The notes beneath the pieces are model-generated. The model worked only from the letters and a program-made list of their open reading frames with translations. It was not told the DNA's origin and did no database searches. From an uncultured Bacteroidales bacterium (lineage in GTDB: Bacteria > Bacteroidota > Bacteroidia > Bacteroidales > Bacteroidaceae), in NCBI GenBank assembly GCA_902802815.1, contig CADCNQ010000003.1:62001-126000 (forward strand): DNA of 64,000 bases, read 5' to 3'. The translations under genes and the position numbers were made by a program. This document shows, piece by piece, positions 16,814 to 26,237 of the stretch (positions are counted from its first letter, which is position 1; the number at the start of each line of letters is the position of its first letter).

Positions 16814-18022
16814 CAGGCACGAATCTCCGTACGACAGGAAGCGGAATCCGTGACCGAGGGCATAGTCGTAGATGCTGTGCCAGTCGCCGCCGACAAAGGC
16901 GCTTACGAGCAGTAGCAGCGTGCTTTGCGGTTGGTGGAAATTCGTTACCATAATCTTCACTATGCGATACTCGTATCCGGGAGCGATGATTATCTGTGTG
17001 GAGGAATGCAGCACGTTGAGACTGTGCTTGTCAAGATATTGCAGCAGCATTTCCAGCGCTTCCTTGCTGCTTGCGGTGTATTTTTTGTCGTACGGCATCC
17101 ATTGTGTCACATGGAGTTCCTCCGCATCGCCGCAGTCTTGTCCCGCCGTCATCAGTTCGTGTGCGATAAGCCCCATGAAATAAAGGCTCTCCAGAGTGCG
17201 TACGCTGGTCGTGCCTACGGCGATGGCATGCCCGTCGTGGGCAATCAGTTTTTCCACTGTTGTGCGATTCACGGAGATGTGTTCCGTGTGCATATCGTGC
17301 CCTCCTATGCTCTCGCTCTTCACAGGACGGAACGTTCCTGCTCCCACGTGCAGTGTCACCTCCTCGCGTTCTATGCCGTGTGAGGCGATTTCTTCCAGTA
17401 CCCGTTGCGTGAAATGCAGTCCGGCGGTAGGAGCCGCCACACTGCCTTTGATGCGTGAATAGACGGTCTGGTATGTTGTGAGGTCGGATTTTTCGGTTTT
17501 TCGGTTGAGATAGGGCGGGATGGGTAGTTCGCCGGCCTGCTCCAGTATTTCAGCCCATGTGAGTGAAGCCTCCCATGAGAAGCGTATTCTTTCCGAGGTG
17601 CCCTCGTGCCCGAGCCGTTCTGCCTGCAGGATTCCGCCCTGCGGCAGCGTGAGAGTGAGCCTTCCTTCTTTCCATTTCTTGAGGTTGCCCACAAGGCAGA
17701 GCCATTCACATTCTCTTTTGCGTGCGAAGTTCTCCTGATACTCTTTCGGCAGGGCCGGTTCCAGGATGAATATCTCGATGAGTGCTCCAGTCTCTTTGTG
17801 GAAATGCAGACGTGCCTGCACCACTTTCGTGTTGTTGAACACCATCAGTGCTCCCTTCGGGAGATACCCGGGGAGATTCCTGAAAACGTCTTCGCTGATG
17901 CTTCCGTGGCGGTACACCAGCAGTTTCGAACTGTCGCGCTCCGCGAGAGGGTATTTTGCTATTCGTTCCTCGGGAAGAGGGTAGTTGTAGTCCTTTATTT
18001 GTATGTGTCTTGGATCAGTCAT
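16802..18022 (-). CDS. queA: S-adenosylmethionine:tRNA ribosyltransferase-isomerase
   Basis: This 406-aa cytoplasmic enzyme makes epoxyqueuosine at the tRNA wobble base by transferring and isomerising the ribosyl part of SAM. Family motifs are clear: LPEERIAKYPLAERDSSKLL, ALMVFNNTKVV, VAAPTAGLHFT, VTLHVGAGTFRPV, EHISV, AVGTTSVRTLES and a C-terminal TNFHQPQSTLLLLVSAF. It runs ~50 residues longer than the E. coli enzyme, as in other Bacteroidota. The gene overlaps truA by 8 nt and shares a promoter with it. Its 3' end overlaps the convergent GH3 gene by 12 nt. Confidence 0.96.
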   Translation of the reverse strand: MTDPRHIQIKDYNYPLPEERIAKYPLAERDSSKLLVYRHGSISEDVFRNLPGYLPKGALMVFNNTKVVQARLHFHKETGALIEIFILEPALPKEYQENFARKRECEWLCLVGNLKKWKEGRLTLTLPQGGILQAERLGHEGTSERIRFSWEASLTWAEILEQAGELPIPPYLNRKTEKSDLTTYQTVYSRIKGSVAAPTAGLHFTQRVLEEIASHGIEREEVTLHVGAGTFRPVKSESIGGHDMHTEHISVNRTTVEKLIAHDGHAIAVGTTSVRTLESLYFMGLIAHELMTAGQDCGDAEELHVTQWMPYDKKYTASSKEALEMLLQYLDKHSLNVLHSSTQIIIAPGYEYRIVKIMVTNFHQPQSTLLLLVSAFVGGDWHSIYDYALGHGFRFLSYGDSCLLFP

Positions 18023-18764
18023 ATCGGATGTCCCATAAATACAGTCCCCAGGCCGGTACGCTTTCCCCTGCCTGACAACGGTCCTTGCGTTCTATCACCT
18101 GTCTGAACTCCTCCACGCTCATCCTTCCGCGTCCCACTTCGATGAGTGTGCCTACGATGGCTCTCACCATGTTGCGCAGGAAACGGTTTGCGGTGACGGT
18201 GAAGCACCACGTGCCGGCGTGGCTTGCCGCGCTGAATGTCTCCCTTGTCCAGCGGGCTTCCGTGACGTGGCAGAGATTTGTCCTGACATCGGTGTCCACT
18301 TTCGAGAAACTGGTGAAGTCCTCGTATTCCGTCAGTGCCTTGGCGGCTTCGTTCATTCTGTCGAAGTCCAGCGGGAATGTCACCATCCACGAGCGTTTTT
18401 CCAGGAAAGCGTCCTTGTCGGTGTGTATGTAGTAGTGGTAGGTGCGCTGTGTGGCGGAGAAGCGTGCATGCATGTCGCCGTCCACCTCCCTGATGTCTTC
18501 CACCGCGATGTCGTGCGGCAGTATTTTGTTGAGTTTATAGACAAGTTGCCGTGTGTCCACCGGCAGCTCCGTGTCGAAGTGGGCCACCATCCTTTTGGCG
18601 TGCACTCCGGCATCCGTGCGTCCGGCTCCGGTCACGCTGATGTCCTCTCTCAGCAGTGTTGTGAGGGCACGTGAGAGTGTCTCCTGCACGGAAATGCCGT
18701 TCGGCTGCACCTGCCAGCCGTGATACATGCTTCCGTCGAAACTCAAGGTGATGAAAAAACGCAC
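18015..18764 (-). CDS. truA: tRNA pseudouridine synthase A
   Basis: A 249-aa enzyme that forms pseudouridine at positions 38-40 of the tRNA anticodon arm. The catalytic Asp51 is in the GRTDAGVHA motif. The N-terminal strand FFITLSFDGSMYHGWQ and the C-terminal NRFLRNMVRAIVG are family hallmarks. First gene of a two-gene tRNA-modification operon with queA, divergent from the GH43 lipoprotein gene. Confidence 0.96.
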   Translation of the reverse strand: MRFFITLSFDGSMYHGWQVQPNGISVQETLSRALTTLLREDISVTGAGRTDAGVHAKRMVAHFDTELPVDTRQLVYKLNKILPHDIAVEDIREVDGDMHARFSATQRTYHYYIHTDKDAFLEKRSWMVTFPLDFDRMNEAAKALTEYEDFTSFSKVDTDVRTNLCHVTEARWTRETFSAASHAGTWCFTVTANRFLRNMVRAIVGTLIEVGRGRMSVEEFRQVIERKDRCQAGESVPAWGLYLWDIRYD

Positions 18765-18783
18765 AATTTTTCTTTTTGTGGTG

Positions 18784-18791
18784 CAAAAGTA
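18784..18791 (-). promoter_or_regulatory. Candidate -7 box for truA-queA
   Basis: TACTTTTG on the minus strand lies 19 nt upstream of the truA ATG. A -33 TTTG is not evident. Confidence 0.5.
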
Positions 18792-18834
18792 CGAAAAAAA
18801 GCAGACTCTTAATTTCTATTTCATAATTATTTCC

Positions 18835-18842
18835 TATTTTTG
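18835..18842 (+). promoter_or_regulatory. Candidate -7 box for the GH43-led operon
   Basis: TATTTTTG lies 22 nt before the ATG at 18865, in the divergent region shared with truA. No convincing -33 TTTG is visible. Confidence 0.5.
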
Positions 18843-18864
18843 TAGAGAAAAACCTTAATAAACA

Positions 18865-19938
18865 ATGAAAACAATTCTCTTTATCTTCCTTTCTGCGGCT
18901 TTTCTGACTGTTTCGTGTGTTGCGGACAAGGAGACTCCGAAGACGTCCTATCTCTTCTGTTTCTTCTCCAATAATTCTCCCGAAGGAGAGCAGATCCGCT
19001 ATGCTGTTTCCGACGACGGCTTCACGTATAAGAGTCTGAATGACGGTCAGCCCGTAGTGCTCTCCGACACGATTGCTCTGACGAAGAGTGTGCGCGACCC
19101 TCATATCATTCGCGGTGTGGACGACAAGACGTTCTATATGGTGCTCACCGATATGCGTTCCTCTCTCGGCTGGCAGTCGAACGACGGTCTCATCCTCATG
19201 AAGAGCACCGACTTGATACACTGGGAGCACACCGCCATCGACTTCCCCACGCGTTTCCCCGACATGGAGGGCTTTGACCGTGATAATCTGCACGCTGTGT
19301 GGGCTCCGCAGGCCATTTGGGACCCGCAGGAGAAGAAATACATGATATACTACAGCATCGGCCGTCACGACTGGGAGTATATCACCAACGACAGCGTCCG
19401 CGACAGAAAGACAGGCGAGAAGACCCCGTTCTATCAGCCTTATTTCAAGATATTCTACAGTTATGCCAACGAGGACTTTACAGACATCACCGAGCCCAAA
19501 CTGCTCTTCGATTTCGGTACGGCAGCCATCGACGGTGACATAGTGCGCGATGAGAAGAACGACCAGTATGTCCTATTCTTCAAGGACGAGGGCCGCAGTG
19601 TTGACAACAACGGTTTCAAGACCCGTCAGGGTGTGATGCGCGCTACGTCCAGGAACCTCACAGGTCCCTACACTATAGAGTGGAGACATATCAACAAGCC
19701 CGGACAGTTCCCCGTGGAGGGTTCCAGCGTATTCCCCCTCATCGGCGGCGAGAAATGGATTCTTATGTACGACTGCTATACTGACGGCTATTATCAGTTC
19801 TGTGAGTCTACCGACCTGAAGAATTTTACGTTCGTACATAATACGCCTACGAAGGGTAATTTCACTCCCCGTCACGGTTCCGTCATCCCCATCACGGCTG
19901 AGGAACGCGAGCGTTTGGAAAAAACTTTTGGATATTAG
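18865..19938 (+). CDS. GH43-like five-bladed propeller glycosidase, lipoprotein
   Basis: A 357-aa lipoprotein (lipobox TVSC, Cys18). The fold pattern is that of GH43 arabinosidases/xylosidases. The three expected acids are visible: Asp78 in VRDPHII (base), Asp223 or Asp225 in AIDGDIV (pKa modulator) and Glu285 in PVEGSSVFPL (acid). WEHTAIDF and YMIYYS match blade repeats. It probably removes arabinose or galactose side chains from pectic or hemicellulosic polymers at the cell surface. The exact substrate is not decided by sequence. It leads an operon with a metalloprotease, an acetylesterase and an ABC exporter pair. Confidence 0.82.
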   Translation: MKTILFIFLSAAFLTVSCVADKETPKTSYLFCFFSNNSPEGEQIRYAVSDDGFTYKSLNDGQPVVLSDTIALTKSVRDPHIIRGVDDKTFYMVLTDMRSSLGWQSNDGLILMKSTDLIHWEHTAIDFPTRFPDMEGFDRDNLHAVWAPQAIWDPQEKKYMIYYSIGRHDWEYITNDSVRDRKTGEKTPFYQPYFKIFYSYANEDFTDITEPKLLFDFGTAAIDGDIVRDEKNDQYVLFFKDEGRSVDNNGFKTRQGVMRATSRNLTGPYTIEWRHINKPGQFPVEGSSVFPLIGGEKWILMYDCYTDGYYQFCESTDLKNFTFVHNTPTKGNFTPRHGSVIPITAEERERLEKTFGY

Positions 19939-19942
19939 TCTT

Positions 19943-22279
19943 ATGAAAAACAGATTCCTGGCAGCGTTGCTTCTGTTTTCGACGCTGCCCCTTTTCGCTC
20001 AGCGCAACGGTCAGCAGGCTCCTCCGAAACCCTCTGTTGTCCGCCGTGGTCTGATGGGTGTGGAGAAAGTGGTCCGCGACTGGGTGCTCGTCGTCCCCGA
20101 CAGCCTCCTGGGCAAGGACATGCTCACCACAACGCGTTTCATCTCCACTCCTCCCTCCACTGGTAAGTTCGGCGGAGAGCAGCTGCAGGAGCAGACTGTC
20201 TACTGGGAACTGAATCCCGACAGTATGCTTGTCCTGAGAGCCCGCATGACAGTCAACGTGGCCGACACCACGCAGCGCATCTCCCGTGCAGTGACTGTTG
20301 CCAACGAGAATCCCATCATCGGCATCTTCGAGGTGACGGAGCACAAGAACAAGGCCCGCAAGATTAAGGTCAACCAGTTCTTTCTGGAGGACGCTCCCGC
20401 TCTGGGTTTCACGGAGTCTGCCAAGCAGTATTTCTCCCTGGCCGGCAGCCACGGCGGTCTTTCCTACATCGAGGATATCAAGACCTTCCCCGGCAATGTG
20501 GAGGTGCAGATGGTGAAGACCTTCGTCACGCGCGGCATGTCCACCCCCTCGGCTGCTTCTACGGGACGCATGACCTTCCGCCTCAACGTCAGCTTCATTC
20601 TCCTGCCCGAGGTGCCGATGCTGCGCCGCTACTATGACCCCCGTGTGGGTTATTTCACCAACTCCTTCACGGAGTATTCCGACGACCAGCAGCGTGTCAA
20701 GGGCAAGGAGTTCATCTGCCGCTGGCGCCTCGAGCCCAAGAGCGACGAGGACTGGGACAAGATGGCTGCGGGCGAACTCATCGAGCCCAAGAAGCCCATC
20801 GTCTATTACATAGACCCCGCCACCCCCAAGCGCTGGCGTCCATATCTCATCCAGGGTGTCAACGACTGGCAGAAGGCCTTCGAACAGGCCGGATGGAAGA
20901 ATGCCATACGAGCAGAGGAATGGCCTGAGGGCGACTCCACCATGTCGATGGAGGATGCACGCTACAGTGTCATCCGCTATCTGGCTTCTCCCATCGAGAA
21001 CGCCTACGGACCTCACGTTAGCGACCCCCGCACAGGCGAGATTCTCGAGAGCCACATCTGTTGGTATCACAATGTGATGTCTCTCGTCCACGACTGGTAT
21101 ATGGTGCAGGCTTCCAGCATTGATGAGGCTGCCCGTAAGATGCATTTCGACGATGAACTGATGGGCGAACTCATCCGCTTCGTCTCCTCCCACGAGGTGG
21201 GACACACACTGGGCTTGCGCCACAATTTCGGTTCGTCGAGCACCGTGCCCGTCGATTCCCTGCGCAACAAGTCGTTTGTCATCCGCCACGGTCACACGCC
21301 CTCCATCATGGACTACGCCCGCTTCAACTACGTGGCACAGCCCGAGGACGGTATCGGCCGCGATGGCATCTTCCCCCGCATCGGCGACTACGACATGTGG
21401 GCCATAGAGTGGGGCTACCGTCCTATACGCTACGCCATCGACGAGGACCTCGACCACCAGCTCGAGGAACCGCTCACCTATAAGGCGCAGCAGAACCCGC
21501 GCCTGTGGTGGGGCGACGGTGAGACTTATCACAACGACCCGCGCCGCCAGACGGAGGACCTCGGTGACGACGCCGTGAAGGCCAGCGAATACGGCATCCG
21601 CAATCTCAAACGCGAACTGAAGGCTCTGCCCAAGTGGACTGATGAGACGACGGACTACTTCGGCGTCAACCTGCCTTTGATGTACAATCAGATACTCAGC
21701 CAGTTTCTGCGCTACGTGGGTCATGTGTCCAACAACATCGGCGGCACCTGCGAGACCTTTCGTACCTCCTATCAGGGCGGCACGCTCTATCAGCCCACAC
21801 CGCTGGAGCGTCAGAAGGCTGCCCTCGACTTCATCGACCGCCACTGCTTCCAGGAGCCCGTATGGCTTCGCAACGTGCCTTATCTCCAGCAGCTGACGGT
21901 CAATCCGGAGGAGGTTACCCTCATTGTGGCCCGTGTGGCAATGATGCGTGTGATGAACCGCCTCTCCAGCGACCGTCTCAACCGTCTCTGGCCTCTGCCC
22001 GAGGTGATGGGCAAGGTCAGCGGCCTTGTCATGAAGGAGTCGCAGAGCGGAGCCCGTGTATCGCGCTACCGCTGTGAGCTGCAGAACAGATTCGTACAGT
22101 CGCTCATCAACAATTTCGAGGGCTCAGATGCCACCGACCCCGACCGTCCCGTCATACTGATGACACTGGAGCGTCTGCGCAACCGCACGATGGCAGCCTC
22201 GCGCCTCGCTGCCGATTCCGCCACAAAGGCCCATTGGCTCAGTCTCTACGACCTAATCTCAAGAGCATTGAAGATATGA
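19943..22279 (+). CDS. Secreted zinc metalloprotease (DUF5117/DUF4953 type)
   Basis: A 778-aa protein with a signal peptide (MKNRFLAALLLFSTLPLFAQ). An extended zinc motif HEVGHTLGLRHN begins at His417, with Glu418 catalytic and His421 and His427 as ligands. A metzincin-like Met-turn SIMDY follows at ~454-458. Upstream and downstream regions match the large Bacteroidota family annotated as zinc-dependent metalloproteases with DUF5117 and DUF5118 segments. The target protein is unknown. The start at 19943 is preferred over an in-frame upstream codon because it begins directly with the signal peptide, 4 nt after the GH43 stop. Its TGA overlaps the next ATG. Confidence 0.85.
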   Translation: MKNRFLAALLLFSTLPLFAQRNGQQAPPKPSVVRRGLMGVEKVVRDWVLVVPDSLLGKDMLTTTRFISTPPSTGKFGGEQLQEQTVYWELNPDSMLVLRARMTVNVADTTQRISRAVTVANENPIIGIFEVTEHKNKARKIKVNQFFLEDAPALGFTESAKQYFSLAGSHGGLSYIEDIKTFPGNVEVQMVKTFVTRGMSTPSAASTGRMTFRLNVSFILLPEVPMLRRYYDPRVGYFTNSFTEYSDDQQRVKGKEFICRWRLEPKSDEDWDKMAAGELIEPKKPIVYYIDPATPKRWRPYLIQGVNDWQKAFEQAGWKNAIRAEEWPEGDSTMSMEDARYSVIRYLASPIENAYGPHVSDPRTGEILESHICWYHNVMSLVHDWYMVQASSIDEAARKMHFDDELMGELIRFVSSHEVGHTLGLRHNFGSSSTVPVDSLRNKSFVIRHGHTPSIMDYARFNYVAQPEDGIGRDGIFPRIGDYDMWAIEWGYRPIRYAIDEDLDHQLEEPLTYKAQQNPRLWWGDGETYHNDPRRQTEDLGDDAVKASEYGIRNLKRELKALPKWTDETTDYFGVNLPLMYNQILSQFLRYVGHVSNNIGGTCETFRTSYQGGTLYQPTPLERQKAALDFIDRHCFQEPVWLRNVPYLQQLTVNPEEVTLIVARVAMMRVMNRLSSDRLNRLWPLPEVMGKVSGLVMKESQSGARVSRYRCELQNRFVQSLINNFEGSDATDPDRPVILMTLERLRNRTMAASRLAADSATKAHWLSLYDLISRALKI

Positions 22280-23961
22280 AGAAAATCCTATTTGCCGTCA
22301 TCGGCATTCTGATAACTTACTCTGCCTTCGGACAGAAATACGAGAGTATGGAGGATGTCAACAAAGTTGTGGACCTCACCCTCGATTCTCTCGACAAGGC
22401 TGCCACAGCACGCCCAGTGGCAGGCAGTACACGCAAGGGTGACAATCCTGTGCTGTTTCTCGTGGGCAACAGTACCATGCGCACCGGCACCCTCGGCAAC
22501 GGCGACAACGGCCAGTGGGGCTGGGGACGCTTCGCCCATGAGTATTTCGACGAGAACAAGATAACCGTTGAGAACCAGGCTCTCGGGGCGGCACCTCTTC
22601 GCGCACCTTCTACCGCCGTCTTTGGCCGGATGTCAAGAAGGGCATCAAGGCGGGCGACTGGGTGATAATCGAACTCGGCCACAACGACAACGGCCCCTTC
22701 GACTCCGGGCGCGCCCGTGCCACCATTAAGGGCATCTCTGCTACCGATTCCATGAATGTTGTCATCAAGGAGACCGGCGAGTATGAGACGGTGTACAGTT
22801 ACGGAGAGTATCTCCGCCGTTTCGTGCGTGAGACGCGTGCCCTGGGTGCTCATCCCATACTCATGTCGCTCACTCCGCGCCATGCCTACGCAGACGGTGA
22901 ACCGGGCTGTGTGGTGCGTGTGGACACGTCGTTCGGGCTGTGGGCAAAGCAGGTGGCCGGGGAGATGGACGTTCCCTTCATTGACCTCAACGAGATATCG
23001 GCTTTGAAGTATGAGAAGATGTCGCCCTGGAAGTTCGGCTATCATTTCTATCTCGACAACATCCACACCTCTGCCTTCGGCGCGCGCCTCAACTGCCGCA
23101 GTGCCGTGGACGGTCTGCTGGAGTGCACCCATCCTGAGGTACAGCCTCTCAAGGAGATGATGACAAACACTGCTCTGCCCACTACCGGCGTGCAGCGTGA
23201 GAAGCGCAAACCTGTGCTCTTCATCACGGGCGACTCTACGTGAGAAGCGCAAACCTGTGCTCTTCATCACGGGCGACTCTACGGTGAAGAACGAGGACCG
23301 AGACTCTACCAACGGTATGTGGGGCTGGGGCTCTCAGGCCGCTACTGTGTTCAATACCAAAAAGATTACTGTGAAGAACGTTGCCCAGGCGGGCCGTTCC
23401 TGCCGCAGCTATCTGCGTGAGGGCCGTTGGGACAAGGTGTACAACGACCTCCAACCCGGCGACTTCGTCACCATACAGTTCGGCCACAACGATATCGGTC
23501 GTGAGATAGACTACGGCAAGGCCCGTAACGAGATCAGCGGTACGGCCGACTCATCCCATGTCTATCGCGTGAAGACCGACAGTGAGGTGCGCAACGAAGT
23601 GGTTTACACCTTCGGCTGGTATCTCCGCAAGATGATAGACGATGTGCGCGAGAAGGGTGCCACACCCATACTTATTTCCCTCACGCCTCGCAACGAATGG
23701 CCCGACGGCGAGCATATCGAGCGTCGCAACGATTCCTTCGGTAAGTGGTATCGCGAGGTGGCTGCTCTAACCGGTGTGGAGCTTGTCGATTTGCACAACA
23801 TCACTGCCGACGTTATGGATGCTATGGGCCGCGAGGAGGCTAAGAGTTGCTACATCAAGGACCACACTCATACGTCGTTGCGCGGTGCGCAGATAAATGC
23901 CAGGAGTGTGGCGAAGGGTCTTAGGGATAACCGTTCTCCTTTGGCCAAATACCTCAAGTAA
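22276..23961 (+). pseudogene. Two-domain SGNH rhamnogalacturonan acetylesterase-like gene, broken by two frame lesions
   Basis: The ATG overlaps the protease stop and begins a signal peptide (MKKILFAVIGILITYSAFGQ). The gene encodes two consecutive SGNH esterase domains like rhamnogalacturonan acetylesterases, which deacetylate RG-I. Domain 1 has FLVGNSTM, ELGHNDNG and DNIHTS; domain 2 has FITGDSTV, QFGHNDIG and DHTHTS. The frame is lost at a GGGG run (22585-22588), where removing two G (or adding one base) restores LGGTSSRTFYRRLWPDV. It is lost again at an exact 43-bp tandem duplication (23197-23282). Correcting both yields one 546-aa protein. As it stands, only fragments are made. Sequencing error, true decay or phase switching are all possible. 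Confidence 0.85.
23197..23282 (+). repeat. Exact 43-bp tandem duplication inside the acetylesterase gene
   Basis: Bases 23197-23239 and 23240-23282 are identical (both begin GTGAGAAGCGCAAACC and end GGCGACTCTAC). The unit codes for the start of the second esterase domain, including its GDS motif. Since 43 is not a multiple of three, the duplication shifts the frame. Confidence 0.95.
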
Positions 23962-23985
23962 GCAGTCTCTTCTCTCTTTCCCTCT

Positions 23986-25422
23986 GTGTACACGCTGAGG
24001 ACCTTACTTCTCCTGCAGGACAATGAGCGTCTGTGCCGGCAGCGCGACCCTCTTTGGGGGCGCCACCGTGCCTTGTTGCTCGTACGCTGGCTCATGACGG
24101 CTGTCTATGCTGTGACGCTGCTTACGTTTGTGCACGACATTGCCTCTGCCGTCCTCTCTGGCGTTCTGCGTGCTGAACTGTGGGCTGCAGCCCTCGTTTT
24201 CCTTGTCATCGACCTGTGGCTGCGCTTTGTCTTCCAGCAGTCTCCCGAACTGCGCACTTCTGCCTGTGCCCTGATGTCTGTGCCGCGTGCGCTGCTCGTC
24301 CACCATTTCCTCCTGCAGTCTCTCTTTACGCCCTACAATCTCTTCTGGCTCCTCTGCTTCTTCTGGCCGCTGGGTCTGCTGTGCGTGTTGCCCCGGCTTT
24401 CGTGGGCGGGCCTTGCCGTGTGGATGCTCCTCTCGTGCGCTCTGGTGGCCTGTTCTGCGCTGTGCTATCAGATGGTGCGCCTGCTTTCCGGTCGCCGTTT
24501 CCTGTGGGTGTTTGCTGTGGCTGCGCTGCATGTGGTGCTCCTGTTTGCCGTCGTGCTGTGGGGCATGGGTGCCGACGCTCTGCCTGAATTGTCTCTGTGG
24601 CTTGTTCCCGCCGCTTTTGCGGCTGTGGCTGTGGCCTATGCTGCCGTGTTCCGTGTCGTGTGTGCTCTCCGTGAGGAAAGGGTGTCCGCTGCAGACACTC
24701 TTGCCCCGACACCGTTCTCCGCCCATTTTCCGCTGCTCTCGCTGGAGTGGCTGCTACGCTGGCGCAACAGCCGTGTGCGCAGGGCCCAGCTCTCCATCCT
24801 GTGTCTCATGGCGCTATTGTGCCTCTCCCATACCGGGGAACCCGATGCCGACACCCTAATGACATCCTTCACCTGCCTCTACTGCTTCGCCGTGCCCGGC
24901 ATGCTGATGCTGGTGGATGTCATGAGCCACGAGGGCAACTATTTTGAGGCTCTCCTGATGGAGCAGGGGAGTGTGGAGCGTCTTTTGCGGGCGAAATACC
25001 TCTTCAACGTGCTCTTCCTCCTGCTGCCTCTCCTGATGCTCGTGCCTGCTGTGATGCAAGGCAGTGTGCGTCTGCTGCAGTGCCTTGCCTACATGTTTCT
25101 CACCGCCGGTGTGATATATCCTCTGCTGTTTTTCCGCGCTCCCTATAATGCTTCTTCGCGTGCTCTGCACCGTCAGCGCCGTGTGCGTGCCTCGCTGGCG
25201 TGGCCTCACGGCCTCATTGCTATGGCTGTACTCTCCGTACCTATTGCTCTGGAGCGTTGTGCCCGATGGCTTCTTGGCGACGTGTGGGGCTTTGCGGCCC
25301 TGATGCTTCTGGGTTTTGTCGGCATGGCCTGCCATCGTCTGTGGCTTGCCTGTGTGGCGCGTCGTTTCATGCTGCGCCGCCATGCTCTCGCGGAGGGTTT
25401 CCGTGCCACCCGACACTCTTGA
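23986..25422 (+). CDS. DUF5687-like ABC exporter membrane protein
   Basis: A 478-aa polytopic membrane protein with roughly ten hydrophobic segments. It resembles the DUF5687 family, which in Bacteroidota is regularly paired with a single ABC ATPase, as here. The likely start is GTG at 23986 (protein MYTLRTLLLLQDNERLCRQ); no in-frame ATG lies nearby. It follows the broken acetylesterase by 24 bp. Its TGA stop lies within the first unit of a heptad repeat that runs to the start of the ATPase gene. The transported substrate is unknown. Confidence 0.75.
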   Translation: MYTLRTLLLLQDNERLCRQRDPLWGRHRALLLVRWLMTAVYAVTLLTFVHDIASAVLSGVLRAELWAAALVFLVIDLWLRFVFQQSPELRTSACALMSVPRALLVHHFLLQSLFTPYNLFWLLCFFWPLGLLCVLPRLSWAGLAVWMLLSCALVACSALCYQMVRLLSGRRFLWVFAVAALHVVLLFAVVLWGMGADALPELSLWLVPAAFAAVAVAYAAVFRVVCALREERVSAADTLAPTPFSAHFPLLSLEWLLRWRNSRVRRAQLSILCLMALLCLSHTGEPDADTLMTSFTCLYCFAVPGMLMLVDVMSHEGNYFEALLMEQGSVERLLRAKYLFNVLFLLLPLLMLVPAVMQGSVRLLQCLAYMFLTAGVIYPLLFFRAPYNASSRALHRQRRVRASLAWPHGLIAMAVLSVPIALERCARWLLGDVWGFAALMLLGFVGMACHRLWLACVARRFMLRRHALAEGFRATRHS

Positions 25423-25453
25423 AACTTGAAACTTAAAACCTGAAACCTGAAAC
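25419..25453 (+). repeat. Heptad repeat between the DUF5687 gene and its ATPase gene
   Basis: Five contiguous units: TTGAAAC, TTGAAAC, TTAAAAC, CTGAAAC, CTGAAAC. The first contains the stop codon of the upstream gene and the last ends one base before the ATG of the next. Confidence 0.9.
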
Positions 25454-25454
25454 T

Positions 25455-26153
25455 ATGGATATAACTATCAGCAATCTCAGAAAGACCTACGGCCCGCTCA
25501 CCGCCGTCGATGTGCCCCGTTTTGTTGTGGAAGGCGGCGAGGTGATTGGCCTGGTTGGCAACAACGGTGCCGGCAAGACCACCCTCTTCCGTCTGATTCT
25601 AGACCTCGTCGGTGCCGATGCAGGGACGGTATGCGTTGCCGGTGAGGATGTATCGCGCAGCGAGGCGTGGAAGCGTTTTACGGGTGCCTATCTCGACGAG
25701 TCGTTCCTCATCGACTATCTCACGCCGAGGGAGTTTTTCGACCTTTCCCGTAACCTCTCTGCTATGCCGGATGCCGTCTTTGAGGAGTCGCTGCAACTGT
25801 GTGCTCCCTTGTTGGAGGGCGTTCCCGATGCTCTCATCCGTACACTCTCTGCCGGCAATCGTCAGAAGGTGGGTCTTGCCTCCGCTTTCCTGCGCCGGCC
25901 GCAACTGGTGGTGCTCGATGAACCGTTCACCTTCCTCGACCCCTCTTCGCAGCACACGTTCAAGGCATTCCTGTCTTCATACGTGCAACAGCATCCCTCA
26001 TCCATTGTGCTTATCTCGTCGCACGACCTTCATCATGTCACTGACGTTTCCACCCGCATTGCCCTTATGGAAGGAGGGAAAATCATCCGCACCTTCTCTT
26101 CCTCCGCCGAAGCCCTCAGCCAGTTGAAGGATTATTTTTCTTCCCGTGCCTGA
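25455..26153 (+). CDS. ABC transporter ATP-binding protein
   Basis: A 232-aa nucleotide-binding subunit. Walker A is GNNGAGKTT (35-43), the signature is the variant LSAGNRQKV, Walker B is LVVLDEPF and the switch His is in SSHDLHHV. It should power export with the DUF5687-type membrane protein encoded just upstream. It closes the GH43-protease-esterase-ABC unit; the next genes lie on the other strand. Substrate unknown. Confidence 0.93.
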   Translation: MDITISNLRKTYGPLTAVDVPRFVVEGGEVIGLVGNNGAGKTTLFRLILDLVGADAGTVCVAGEDVSRSEAWKRFTGAYLDESFLIDYLTPREFFDLSRNLSAMPDAVFEESLQLCAPLLEGVPDALIRTLSAGNRQKVGLASAFLRRPQLVVLDEPFTFLDPSSQHTFKAFLSSYVQQHPSSIVLISSHDLHHVTDVSTRIALMEGGKIIRTFSSSAEALSQLKDYFSSRA

Positions 26154-26171
26154 TGAGGGGAGCCTTACTTC

Positions 26172-26204
26172 TTATTAAAACAAAGCCTCGCCAATCAGCG
26201 GGGC
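26172..26204 (-). terminator. Terminator downstream of the minus-strand 42-aa gene
   Basis: A 7-bp stem (GCCTCGC 26185-26191 with GCGGGGC 26198-26204, one G-T pair) has a 6-nt loop. Read on the minus strand it is followed by CTTTGTTTTAAT. It could also act weakly on the convergent ABC operon. Confidence 0.6.
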
Positions 26205-26237
26205 CTTGTGCGTTTATACAGCGCTATATCGTCACGG

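Noticed and set aside
19892..21844. A 650-codon minus-strand frame opposite the metalloprotease
   Set aside because: The + strand has the zinc motif, Met-turn and signal peptide; the antisense frame is an artefact of GC-rich codons.
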